The notes under the pieces were generated by a model, which worked only from the letters and a program-made list of their open reading frames with translations, did no database searches and was not told the DNA's origin. This document shows, piece after piece, positions 1 to 5,378 of a DNA stretch of 8,710 nucleotides. Origin of the DNA: Actinomycetota bacterium (lineage in GTDB: Bacteria; Actinomycetota; Thermoleophilia; Gaiellales; Gaiellaceae); assembly GCA_019234175.1 (NCBI GenBank), contig JAFALP010000098.1, forward strand, positions 1 through 8,710. The letters run 5' to 3'. Position numbers and translations under genes: made by a program. Position 1 is the first letter of the stretch, and the number at the start of each line of letters is the position of its first letter.

Positions 1-797
1 GCCTCCGCCAGCTCCGGGTCGCCTTCGCCCAGCTCCTCCTGGATCGCCTTCAACTGCTGTCGCAGCAGGAACTCCCGCTGGTTCTTGTCCAGCTCCGACT
101 GGACTTGCGACTGGATCCTGCTCCCGAGCTCGAACATCTCCAGCTCGCGGTTGAGGATGCGCATGACCTCCCGCAGCCGCCCGCCGACGTCGACGATCTC
201 GAGCACCGTCTGCTTCTCCTCCGTCTTCAGGCGGAGGGTGGACGCGACGAGGCTGCAGAGCGCGCTGGGATCGTCGACGTTGGACGCGGCCGCCTGCAGC
301 TCCTCGGGGAGGTACGGAACGAGCCCGATGATGCGACCGAAGAGCATCTGGACGTTGCGCGTCAGCGCCTCGATCTCGTTCGACTCGTCCATGACGTCGG
401 GGAGCTCCGACACCTCTGCGACGAGATACGGGTCGTCGCCGATCTCGCGGTCGATCCGGATGCGCCGGAGGCCCTGGACGAGGATGCGGAGCGTCCCGTC
501 GGGCACGCGGATCATCTTGTGCACGACCGCCGCCGTTCCCACGCGGCTGACGTCGTCCCAGCCGGGGACGTCGACCTCGTCGTCACGAACGGAGACGAGC
601 GCGAGCAGCCGGTCGCCCGCGAGGACGTCGTCGACGAGGACGACGGACCGCTCCTGCCCGATCGCGAGGGGCGTCATCGAGTTCGGGAAGACGACCGCGT
701 CCTTGAGCGGCAGGACCGGGAGCGTGGACGGCAGCTCCTCCGCCAGCTCCTCGGCGAGCTTCTGCTCCTCGGCGGTGATGGCGACGATCTCGCTCAT
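1..797 (-). CDS. lon: Lon (La) ATP-dependent serine protease, N-terminal part; truncated by window edge
   Basis: About 265 N-terminal residues are present; the rest lies beyond base 1. The start ATG (797-795) overlaps the TGA stop of the Hsp20 gene as ATGA and has a GGAG Shine-Dalgarno about 6 bases upstream. The protein reads MSEIVAITAEEQKLAEE, then LPVLPLKDAVVFPNSMTPLAIG, the typical entry into the Lon substrate-binding domain (LPLrdvVvfP..v.PL.vGR). Later come VVHKMIRVPDGTLRILVQG and, near the cut, a helical stretch with QSELDKNQREFLLRQQLKAIQEELGE, the hallmark linker before the AAA+ module. Walker motifs and the Ser-Lys dyad are not in view, so catalytic competence cannot be judged. Lon is a cytoplasmic hexamer that degrades misfolded and regulatory proteins. 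Pairing with Hsp20 suggests a proteostasis unit. Confidence 0.95.
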   Translation of the reverse strand, partial: MSEIVAITAEEQKLAEELAEELPSTLPVLPLKDAVVFPNSMTPLAIGQERSVVLVDDVLAGDRLLALVSVRDDEVDVPGWDDVSRVGTAAVVHKMIRVPDGTLRILVQGLRRIRIDREIGDDPYLVAEVSELPDVMDESNEIEALTRNVQMLFGRIIGLVPYLPEELQAAASNVDDPSALCSLVASTLRLKTEEKQTVLEIVDVGGRLREVMRILNRELEMFELGSRIQSQVQSELDKNQREFLLRQQLKAIQEELGEGDPELAE

Positions 798-1192
798 GCC
801 GGCTCCAGCGGGAGGACGATGGAGAGCATCCCGCGCTCGTACGTCGCGCTCGCGCGCGACGGGTCGACGTCCTCGCCGAGGTCGATGCGGCGCTCGAAGT
901 CGCCGTACTCGATCTCCATCTGGTCATAACGCGCGCGTGGCACCGGGGGGCGCGCACGGCGGCCGGCGACGACGAGCGCGCCTCCGAAGACGGTCACGCG
1001 GACGGACTCGGCGTCCGTTCCCGGGAGCTCGACGACGACGTGCAGCTCAGGCGGGTCGGCGGTGCGGAAGCAGTCGCACTGCGGACGGAAGCGCCGCGGC
1101 CGGCCGGAGTAGCCCGGCACCTGCCACATGTCGGCGAAGAGCTCGTGGATCTCGCCGCGGAGGTCGGTGAGGTCGCGCGACCGTCTCGTCAT
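794..1192 (-). CDS. Hsp20 / alpha-crystallin family small heat-shock protein
   Basis: A 132-residue protein. A short N-terminal arm (about residues 1-45, MTRRSRDLTDLRGEIHELF...) leads into an alpha-crystallin beta-sandwich at about 48-130. Diagnostic segments are ELHVVVELPGTDAESVRV (usual form i.aelPGv.kedi.v), YGDFERRIDLGEDVDPSRA (usual form yG.F.R...Lp..vd...i.A) and YERGMLSIVLPLE (usual form y.nGvL.i.lPk). The protein stops right after the last beta strand, so the C-terminal I-x-I/V tail that bridges dimers into large oligomers in many family members is absent. The family binds unfolding proteins without ATP. The ATG (1192-1190) overlaps the CitE-like stop as ATGA and the TGA stop overlaps the Lon ATG as ATGA, so it sits between those genes in one translationally coupled unit. 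Upstream, GGCGGGGG is only a weak ribosome-binding site. Confidence 0.9.
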   Translation of the reverse strand: MTRRSRDLTDLRGEIHELFADMWQVPGYSGRPRRFRPQCDCFRTADPPELHVVVELPGTDAESVRVTVFGGALVVAGRRARPPVPRARYDQMEIEYGDFERRIDLGEDVDPSRASATYERGMLSIVLPLEPA

Positions 1193-2010
1193 CCCCCGCC
1201 AGGTACCCACTCGCCCCCGCGTGCAAGCACGGCGGCGGCGAGGCGCTTCGTGGCGAGGTCGACCATGTCGCCGTCGATGCGCGTGACGCCGTCGGCGGCG
1301 GCGAGGATCCGGTGCGCGCGAGCGAGCTCTTCGGCCGAGGGCGTGAACACGTCCTCCACCGGCGCGATCTGATCGGGATGGAGCACCCACTTGCCGTCGA
1401 ATCCGTGCGCGAGCGCGGCCCGCGCCGTTCGCCGCAGGCCGTCGACATCGGCCAGGTCGGCGTACGGCCCGTCCACGGCCTGCAGCCCGAACGCGTGCGC
1501 GGCGACGGAGATGCGGGCGAGCGCGTACTCGAAGGTGCCCGCGCCGATCGTGAGCACGGGAACCCCGAGCGTCGCGGCGAAGTCGCCGGGACCGAAGACG
1601 AGCGCCTCGAGCGGAGGCCCGAGGGCGGCGATCCGTTCCACCTCCACGAGCCCGCGCGCGGACTCGATCTGCACCTCGAGGCCGACTCCGTCCGGCAGCA
1701 GCTCGGCGACGGCGCGGACGTGGTCCGCGGACTCGGCCTTCGGCAGGACGACCACGTCCGGCCGGAGGCCGGCGACGGCGGCGAGGTCGTCCTCCCACCA
1801 CGGCGTCCCGATCCCGTTGATGCGGACGGCGAGCGTCCCCCGCGCGGTCGCGTCCGCGAGGCGGCCGCGCGCCTCCTCCTTGGCGTCGACGGCGACGCCG
1901 TCCTCGAGGTCGACCACGACCTCGTCGGCCGGGAGCCCGGCCGCCTTCGCCAGCATCTTCGGGCTCGACGCCGGCACCGTCAGGCACGAGCGCCTGGGGC
2001 GTGTTGCCAT
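1189..2010 (-). CDS. HpcH/HpaI aldolase / CitE-like acyl-CoA lyase family protein
   Basis: A 273-residue TIM-barrel protein of the usual length for CitE-like lyases. Family motifs in order are RSCLTVPASSPKMLAKA (5-22), VVVDLEDGVAVDAKEEAR (31-48), VRING with Arg63, VVLPKAES (87-94), VQIESARGLV with metal-ligand candidate Glu116, VFGPGDFAATLG with candidate Asp143, and GFDGKWVLHPDQI (203-215). Relatives cleave or condense beta-hydroxyacyl-CoA thioesters (citryl-, malyl- or citramalyl-CoA) with Mg2+. The substrate cannot be read from sequence. No citD or citF partner is nearby, which argues against a classical citrate lyase complex. ATG 2010 was chosen because residues from there match the family; an upstream in-frame ATG at 2040 adds ten non-family residues and lies inside the promoter. 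No Shine-Dalgarno is present and a TAGGTT hexamer ends 7 bases upstream, suggesting a leaderless mRNA. The stop overlaps the Hsp20 start as ATGA. Confidence 0.88.
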   Translation of the reverse strand: MATRPRRSCLTVPASSPKMLAKAAGLPADEVVVDLEDGVAVDAKEEARGRLADATARGTLAVRINGIGTPWWEDDLAAVAGLRPDVVVLPKAESADHVRAVAELLPDGVGLEVQIESARGLVEVERIAALGPPLEALVFGPGDFAATLGVPVLTIGAGTFEYALARISVAAHAFGLQAVDGPYADLADVDGLRRTARAALAHGFDGKWVLHPDQIAPVEDVFTPSAEELARAHRILAAADGVTRIDGDMVDLATKRLAAAVLARGGEWVPGGG

Positions 2011-2017
2011 CGCCGCA

Positions 2018-2023
2018 AACCTA
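2018..2023 (-). promoter_or_regulatory. Candidate -10 element of a leaderless promoter for the citE-hsp20-lon unit
   Basis: TAGGTT on the minus strand fits TANNNT and lies exactly 7 bases before the ATG at 2010, so transcription would begin at or beside the start codon. No convincing -35 hexamer is seen at 17 bases spacing (TTTCGG at best). No HAIR (HspR) or CIRCE (HrcA) inverted repeat was found near it, despite the heat-shock genes downstream. Confidence 0.45.
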
Positions 2024-2101
2024 ACCGTTCCCTTGCACAACCGAAACGGACCCTTGACGCGGCGCCTCTACATTCGGTGCCATGGAGACGAGGCATCCGA
2101 C

Positions 2102-2170
2102 ATGCGCCTGATCGTCACCCTGACGGCGGCACTGACGGTGCTCTTCCTCGTCCTTCCGGCCCACCCGTAA
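2102..2170 (+). CDS. Possible 22-residue hydrophobic small protein or leader peptide
   Basis: A short open frame begins MRLIVTLTAALTVLFLVL and ends in PAHP-stop, that is, one positive residue followed by a 16-residue hydrophobic stretch long enough for a signal-anchor or small transmembrane helix. A weak purine run (GAGACGAGG) lies about 10 bases upstream. A TACATT hexamer (2069-2074) could be a -10 element, though it sits exactly 7 bases before a 9-codon frame opening at ATG 2082 that overlaps this one. A strong hairpin begins 2 bases after the TAA stop, in the same way hairpins follow the longer genes of this window, which mildly supports a real transcription unit. It could also be a leader for rmlA or a chance frame. 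I do not recognise it. Confidence 0.3.
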   Translation: MRLIVTLTAALTVLFLVLPAHP

Positions 2171-2172
2171 TT

Positions 2173-2238
2173 CCGTTCGCGCTCCGCCGCCGAGGGGACT
2201 CCTCCCTTCCTCCCGTACCTCTCGGCGGCGGCGAACGG
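2173..2238 (+). terminator. Long interrupted hairpin between the 22-codon frame and rmlA
   Basis: CCGTTCGC (2173-2180) pairs perfectly with GCGAACGG (2231-2238). After a 4-base bulge (2181-2184), CGCCGCCGAG (2185-2194) pairs with CTCGGCGGCG (2221-2230). Three further pairs, one of them G-U, continue inward. That is about 21 pairs around a loop of roughly 20 bases. No T-run follows. It may terminate the short frame just upstream, insulate rmlA, or act as a leader structure. Confidence 0.5.
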
Positions 2239-2275
2239 CACGGGAGAGCACGACCGGACGCACGGCCACGTCCAC

Positions 2276-2281
2276 TAGCAT
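2276..2281 (+). promoter_or_regulatory. Candidate -10 element of a leaderless promoter for rmlA
   Basis: TAGCAT fits TANNNT and ends 8 bases before the GTG start of rmlA at 2290. No Shine-Dalgarno lies before that GTG, which is what a leaderless transcript would look like. No clear -35 is visible at 17-18 bases spacing. Confidence 0.4.
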
Positions 2282-2289
2282 CCGGGCGC

Positions 2290-3027
2290 GTGAAGGGCGT
2301 CATCCTCGCGGGCGGAACCGGGTCCCGCCTCCATCCGCTCACGCGGATCACGAACAAGCACCTCCTGCCCGTGTACGACCGGCCGATGGTCACGTACGCG
2401 GTCGAGGCGCTCGTCGGCGCCGGCATCGACGAGGTCATGCTCGTCACCGGCGGGACGCACGCGGGCGAGTTCTTCCGCCTGCTCGGCAACGGCCAGGAGC
2501 ACGGGATCGCCCGTCTCTTCTACGCCTACCAGGACCAGGCCGGCGGCATCGCGGAGGCGTTCGGCCTCGCCGAGCGCTTCGTCGGGCGCGACAAGGTGTG
2601 CGTGCTCCTGGCCGACAACGTCTTCGAGCGCTCGCTGCGCACGACCGTGGAGAACTTCGAGAAGCAGGAGTCCGGCGCCCGCATCGTGCTCACGCACGTC
2701 GGGGAGGACGAGCACCTTCGGCATCTCGGCGTCGCGCGCATGAACGGCGAGCGCGTCGAGGAGATCCTCGAGAAGCCGGAGACGCCGCCGAGCAACTACG
2801 CCGTCACCGGCATCTACTTCTACGACGAGCAGGTGTGGGACGTGCTGCCGACGCTGAAGCCGTCCGGCCGCGGCGAGCTGGAGATCACCGACGTGAACAA
2901 CTGGTACGTCTCGCGCGGGCTGATGGAGGCCGACGTGGTCGAGGGGTTCTGGGGGGACGCGGGCGAGTCGATCGACGCGTACTACGAGGTGAACGACTTC
3001 GTGCGCCGGAACGGCGTGAACAAGTGA
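2290..3027 (+). CDS. rmlA: Glucose-1-phosphate thymidylyltransferase (short form), dTDP-rhamnose pathway
   Basis: A 245-residue nucleotidyltransferase that would make dTDP-glucose from dTTP and glucose-1-phosphate in the cytoplasm. It opens directly into the nucleotide-binding signature VILAGGTGSRLHPLT (4-18, Arg13), followed by NKHLLPVYDRPMV (22-34, Lys23), YQDQAGGIAEAF (80-91), LLADNVF with metal-ligand candidate Asp109, EEILEKPETPPSNYAVTGIYFYD, RGELEITDVNNWY and FWGDAGES. These are the classical RmlA blocks. The usual GGTGTRL has Ser12 for Thr, and the usual GDN is ADN. At 245 residues it lacks the C-terminal extension of the roughly 290-residue RfbA form, as in other short versions. The GTG start is fixed by the family N-terminus; there is no ribosome-binding site, so a leaderless start is likely. 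The TGA stop overlaps the rmlC start as GTGA, placing it first in an rmlACD unit. Confidence 0.9.
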   Translation: MKGVILAGGTGSRLHPLTRITNKHLLPVYDRPMVTYAVEALVGAGIDEVMLVTGGTHAGEFFRLLGNGQEHGIARLFYAYQDQAGGIAEAFGLAERFVGRDKVCVLLADNVFERSLRTTVENFEKQESGARIVLTHVGEDEHLRHLGVARMNGERVEEILEKPETPPSNYAVTGIYFYDEQVWDVLPTLKPSGRGELEITDVNNWYVSRGLMEADVVEGFWGDAGESIDAYYEVNDFVRRNGVNK

Positions 3028-3479
3028 TCGTCGATCGGATCGAGCTCACGCGGCACGAGGACGAGCGGGGATGGTTCTCCGAGCTCGCGCGCGCGAGCAC
3101 CCTGCCGAAGCCGTTCGTGCAGGCGAACCTCTCGTTCTCGCGCAAGGGTGTGATCCGCGGGCTGCACTTCCACGAGCGCGGGCAGGACGACGTGTTCGTC
3201 TGCCTCTCCGGGATGGTGCGCGTCGTCGTGCTCGACCGGACGACGGGCGAGACGTTCACGGAGGACATCGGCGACGACAATCCCGTCGCCATCTACGTTC
3301 CGGGCATCCACGCGCACGGGTACGAGGCGCTCACCGACGCGCACTTCGCGTACCTCGTCACGTCCGAGTACGACGCCGCGCACCCGGACGAGCACGGCAT
3401 CCCGTGGGACGACGACCGCGTTCGCCACCTCTGGAGCACGTCATCGCCGATCCTGTCGGCACGCGACGCGTCGTCGTAA
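3024..3479 (+). CDS. rmlC: dTDP-4-dehydrorhamnose 3,5-epimerase (RmlC-like cupin), short form
   Basis: A 151-residue RmlC-like cupin. Motifs are FVQANLSFSRKGVIRGLHFHERGQ (31-54, with the catalytic-type His48 in RGLHFH), VFVCLSGMVRVVVLDRTTGE (57-76, the usual v.vl.G.i.dv.vD.R..s), VPGIHAHGYEAL (92-103, the usual P.gfaHGf.al) and LVTSEYDAAHPDEHGIPWDD (111-130, the usual y..t..Y.p..e.gi.wnD). It would invert carbons 3 and 5 of dTDP-4-keto-6-deoxyglucose. It is about 30 residues shorter than the enterobacterial enzyme. The GTG start (3024-3026) shares bases with the rmlA TGA stop, so translation is probably coupled. Membership of the epimerase family is secure; because short homologues also include C3-only epimerases, the exact stereochemistry is inferred from the neighbours. 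Confidence 0.85.
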   Translation: MIVDRIELTRHEDERGWFSELARASTLPKPFVQANLSFSRKGVIRGLHFHERGQDDVFVCLSGMVRVVVLDRTTGETFTEDIGDDNPVAIYVPGIHAHGYEALTDAHFAYLVTSEYDAAHPDEHGIPWDDDRVRHLWSTSSPILSARDASS

Positions 3480-4240
3480 CCGGCGCCGGCGGCCAGCTCG
3501 GAGCCGCGCTGTTGGAGTCGTTCCCGAACGCGACCGGCCTCACGCGCGCGGAGTGGGACGTCACCCTCCCGCCGCCGCCGCTCGTCGACGTCGGACTCGT
3601 GCTGCACGCGGCGGCATGGACGGACGTGGACGGCGCGGAAGCGGACCCGCAGGAGGCGGCGGCGGTGAACGTCGGCGGGACGCAGCACGCGGCCGAGCTC
3701 GGCGCGCCGCTCGTGTACTTCTCCAGCGACTACGTCTTCGGCGGGCGCAAGCGCGAGCCGTACCTCGAGTCGGATGCGCCGAACCCGCAGTCGGCGTACG
3801 GGAGGACGAAGCTGCACGGGGAGGCCGCTGCAGGCGAGACCGCGTGGATCGTCCGCTCCTCGTGGCTGTTCGGCTGGACGAGCCACAACTTCGTCCGGAC
3901 GATGCTCCGGCTCGGCCGCGAGCGCGACGAGGTCGCCGTCGTCGACGACCAGCGCGGCTGCCCGACCTACGTCGGCCATCTCGCCGACGCGACGCGCGAG
4001 ATCGTCGAGCTGCCCTACGGGGTGTGGCACGTCGCCGCCGGCGGCGAGTGCACGTGGGCCGAGTTCGCGGAGGCGATCTTCGAGGAGGCCGGCATCGACT
4101 GCCGCGTGCGGCGCATCACCACCGCAGAGCTCGGCCGTCCCGCGCCGCGGCCCGCGTACTCGGTGCTGCGCAGCGAGAAGGGCGCGCCGGAGCTCCCGCA
4201 CTGGCGCGACGGGCTGCGCGACTGTCTCGCGCGGCTCTAG
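3404..4240 (+). CDS. rmlD: dTDP-4-dehydrorhamnose reductase (RmlD, extended SDR)
   Basis: An NAD(P)H-dependent short-chain reductase making dTDP-L-rhamnose in the last pathway step. Numbering from GTG 3404: Rossmann motif TGAGGQLG (26-33), HAAAWTDVDGAE (68-79, usual form NAAAYTaVDkAE), VYFSSDYVFGG (104-114, usual form STDYVFdG), and the catalytic pair Tyr132/Lys136 in YGRTK. WIVRSSWLFG and GCPTYVGHLA follow in family order. The start is uncertain: the family N-terminus corresponds to RRVVVTGAGG, but no ATG, GTG or TTG lies close to it. The first usable upstream codon is GTG 3404, giving a 22-residue non-family extension and a 76-base overlap with rmlC; CTG 3431 is an alternative. The stop is interlocked with that of the convergent gene as CTAG. 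rmlB is not in the window. Confidence 0.88.
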   Translation: MGRRPRSPPLEHVIADPVGTRRVVVTGAGGQLGAALLESFPNATGLTRAEWDVTLPPPPLVDVGLVLHAAAWTDVDGAEADPQEAAAVNVGGTQHAAELGAPLVYFSSDYVFGGRKREPYLESDAPNPQSAYGRTKLHGEAAAGETAWIVRSSWLFGWTSHNFVRTMLRLGRERDEVAVVDDQRGCPTYVGHLADATREIVELPYGVWHVAAGGECTWAEFAEAIFEEAGIDCRVRRITTAELGRPAPRPAYSVLRSEKGAPELPHWRDGLRDCLARL

Positions 4241-4560
4241 GCGCTGCGCACCGCAACGCCGGCGGCGCGCAGCGCGTCGGCGAACGCGGCCGGGTCGTCG
4301 GGCGTGACCGTCGGGATCACCCAGCGCCCCGTGACGAGCTCGAACCGTTCCGGCTTCGACGGGCGCGAGGGGTCGAGGTTCCACCAGTGGCGGAAATCCC
4401 CCGACCCCCAGATGCGCCAGCTCCCGAACCTGAAGCTGAGCGGCCGCTCCACCGCCTCGCGGATCGTGTCCAGCGGGATGCGGCGCGAGCCGACTCCGTA
4501 GTACCTGCGGATGGTCAGCTCGCCCGCGTCGATCTCGAGGAGCGGATCGCGGTAGCTCAT
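4237..4560 (-). CDS. Small PH-domain-like protein coupled to the ABC permease
   Basis: A 107-residue soluble protein of a conserved bacterial type. Its core reads LLEIDAGELTIRRYYGVGSRRIPLDTI, then FGSWRIWGSGDFRHWWNLDP (46-65), ERFELVTGRWVIPTVTPDDP and AAFADALRAAG at the end. Alternating short strands, a Trp/Gly-rich centre and a closing helix preceded by TPDDP resemble bacterial pleckstrin-homology-like domains; I judge this from pattern, not from a search. No signal peptide or membrane helix is present. The ATG (4560-4558) overlaps the permease TGA as ATGA, so it is the last gene of the ABC transporter unit and may regulate or localise the transporter; that role is inference. The TAG stop (4239-4237) interlocks with the rmlD TAG on the other strand. 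Confidence 0.72.
   Translation of the reverse strand: MSYRDPLLEIDAGELTIRRYYGVGSRRIPLDTIREAVERPLSFRFGSWRIWGSGDFRHWWNLDPSRPSKPERFELVTGRWVIPTVTPDDPAAFADALRAAGVAVRSA
4241..4275. terminator. Hairpin immediately after the interlocked rmlD and PH-protein stops
   Basis: GCGCTGCGC (4241-4249) pairs perfectly with GCGCAGCGC (4267-4275). CCG/CGG inside the loop can add three pairs after one mismatch. It begins on the base after the rmlD TAG and lies within the last codons of the convergent PH-like gene. No T-run follows. It is the only visible candidate to end rmlACD transcription before it runs antisense into the ABC unit. Confidence 0.5.
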
Positions 4561-5378
4561 CCCGACCGCTTCAGCTTTCCATGCCGCTTCGCATGGCGCT
4601 CGCCGATGGTGAAGACGGCGAGGCCGATCGGCATCGACAGCACGGCGATGATGAGCAGCGGCCAGGCGTCCGCCCACGCGACTCCGGTGCCGTGGACGAT
4701 CGACGCACGGTCGCCCCGCAGCACGTACGTCGCCGGCGACAGCTTCGAGATCAGCTGCATCCAGTGCGGCATGACGGACACGGGGTAGTAGACGCCCGAG
4801 ACGACGAGCATCACGCCCTGCGCGACGAACCCGAGCTGCGCGCCCTTCTCCGGCGAGATGAGCGGCAGCACCGACGTCATCATCCCGACGCCGATGAACG
4901 ACACCGACGCGATGGCGAGGAGCCCGAGCGCGGCCAGGTAGTTCGCGTTCGGCGTGTGGATGCCGATGAACGCGGACACCGCGAAGAACAGGATCGTCGC
5001 CCGGATGAGCCCGTACAGCACCGCGTATGCGCCCTGGCCGAACAGGTGCATCGTCCGCGACACCGGCGCCATGAACGTGTACTCGATCGTGCCCTCCCAG
5101 CGCTCCCACGCGACCGTCTCCGTCATGAACTCGAAGATGATCCCGAGGAACGCCCAGATGACCGCTCCGACGAGCAGGATCGTGGCGAGCTCGTTCTCCT
5201 TCGCCTTCGGCAGGTTCTCGACGCGTGCGATGAACACGATCGTGAGCGTGTTCGCGATCGTCCACACCATGAAGGCGATGTCCCAGAGGATGTACCGCCT
5301 CGTGAGATAGATGTTGCGCTCGACGAACCCACCGAGGCCGATGAGCTCGTTTCGCATCGTTGCTCCGATCGCCGTCAT
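4557..5378 (-). CDS. ABC-2 type transporter permease
   Basis: A 273-residue integral membrane protein of ABC-2 exporter type, of usual length. About six hydrophobic segments are seen near residues 30-50, 65-85, 115-140, 148-172, 182-202 and 237-258. A cytoplasmic coupling region holds ETVAWERWEGTIEYTF followed by MAPVSR (87-107), the family E..eGT.e.....P.sr signature, and VSGVYYPVSVMPHWMQLISKLSPATY (193-218) matches the conserved pre-last-helix region. The C-terminus is basic (RHAKRHGKLKRSG), as expected for the cytoplasmic side. ATG 5378 overlaps the ATPase stop as ATGA and has a strong GGGAGGTG Shine-Dalgarno 5 bases upstream. Together with the ATPase it should form a 2+2 exporter for a drug, lipid, polymer or peptide; substrate unknown. 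The TGA stop overlaps the PH-like start. Confidence 0.9.
   Translation of the reverse strand: MTAIGATMRNELIGLGGFVERNIYLTRRYILWDIAFMVWTIANTLTIVFIARVENLPKAKENELATILLVGAVIWAFLGIIFEFMTETVAWERWEGTIEYTFMAPVSRTMHLFGQGAYAVLYGLIRATILFFAVSAFIGIHTPNANYLAALGLLAIASVSFIGVGMMTSVLPLISPEKGAQLGFVAQGVMLVVSGVYYPVSVMPHWMQLISKLSPATYVLRGDRASIVHGTGVAWADAWPLLIIAVLSMPIGLAVFTIGERHAKRHGKLKRSG

Noticed and set aside
105..929. Plus-strand open frame opposite lon and hsp20
   Set aside because: It is a shadow of Lon, whose conserved N-terminal sequence is clear on the minus strand.
2054..2074. TTGACG (2054) with TACATT (2069) as a classical promoter
   Set aside because: The spacer is only 9 bases, far too short for a -35/-10 pair; only TACATT is retained as a weak -10 possibility.
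2011..2101. Heat-shock operator (HAIR or CIRCE) upstream of citE-hsp20-lon
   Set aside because: I looked for CTTGAGT...ACTCAAG and TTAGCACTC...GAGTGCTAA type repeats and found neither.
2082..2111. 9-codon frame METRHPTCA as a gene
   Set aside because: It is too short to support on its own; it is mentioned only as part of the rmlA upstream region.
1312..2289. N-terminal extension of the rmlA reading frame through the citE gene
   Set aside because: The frame is simply open; residues before GTG 2290 are low-complexity and RmlA homology starts exactly at that GTG.
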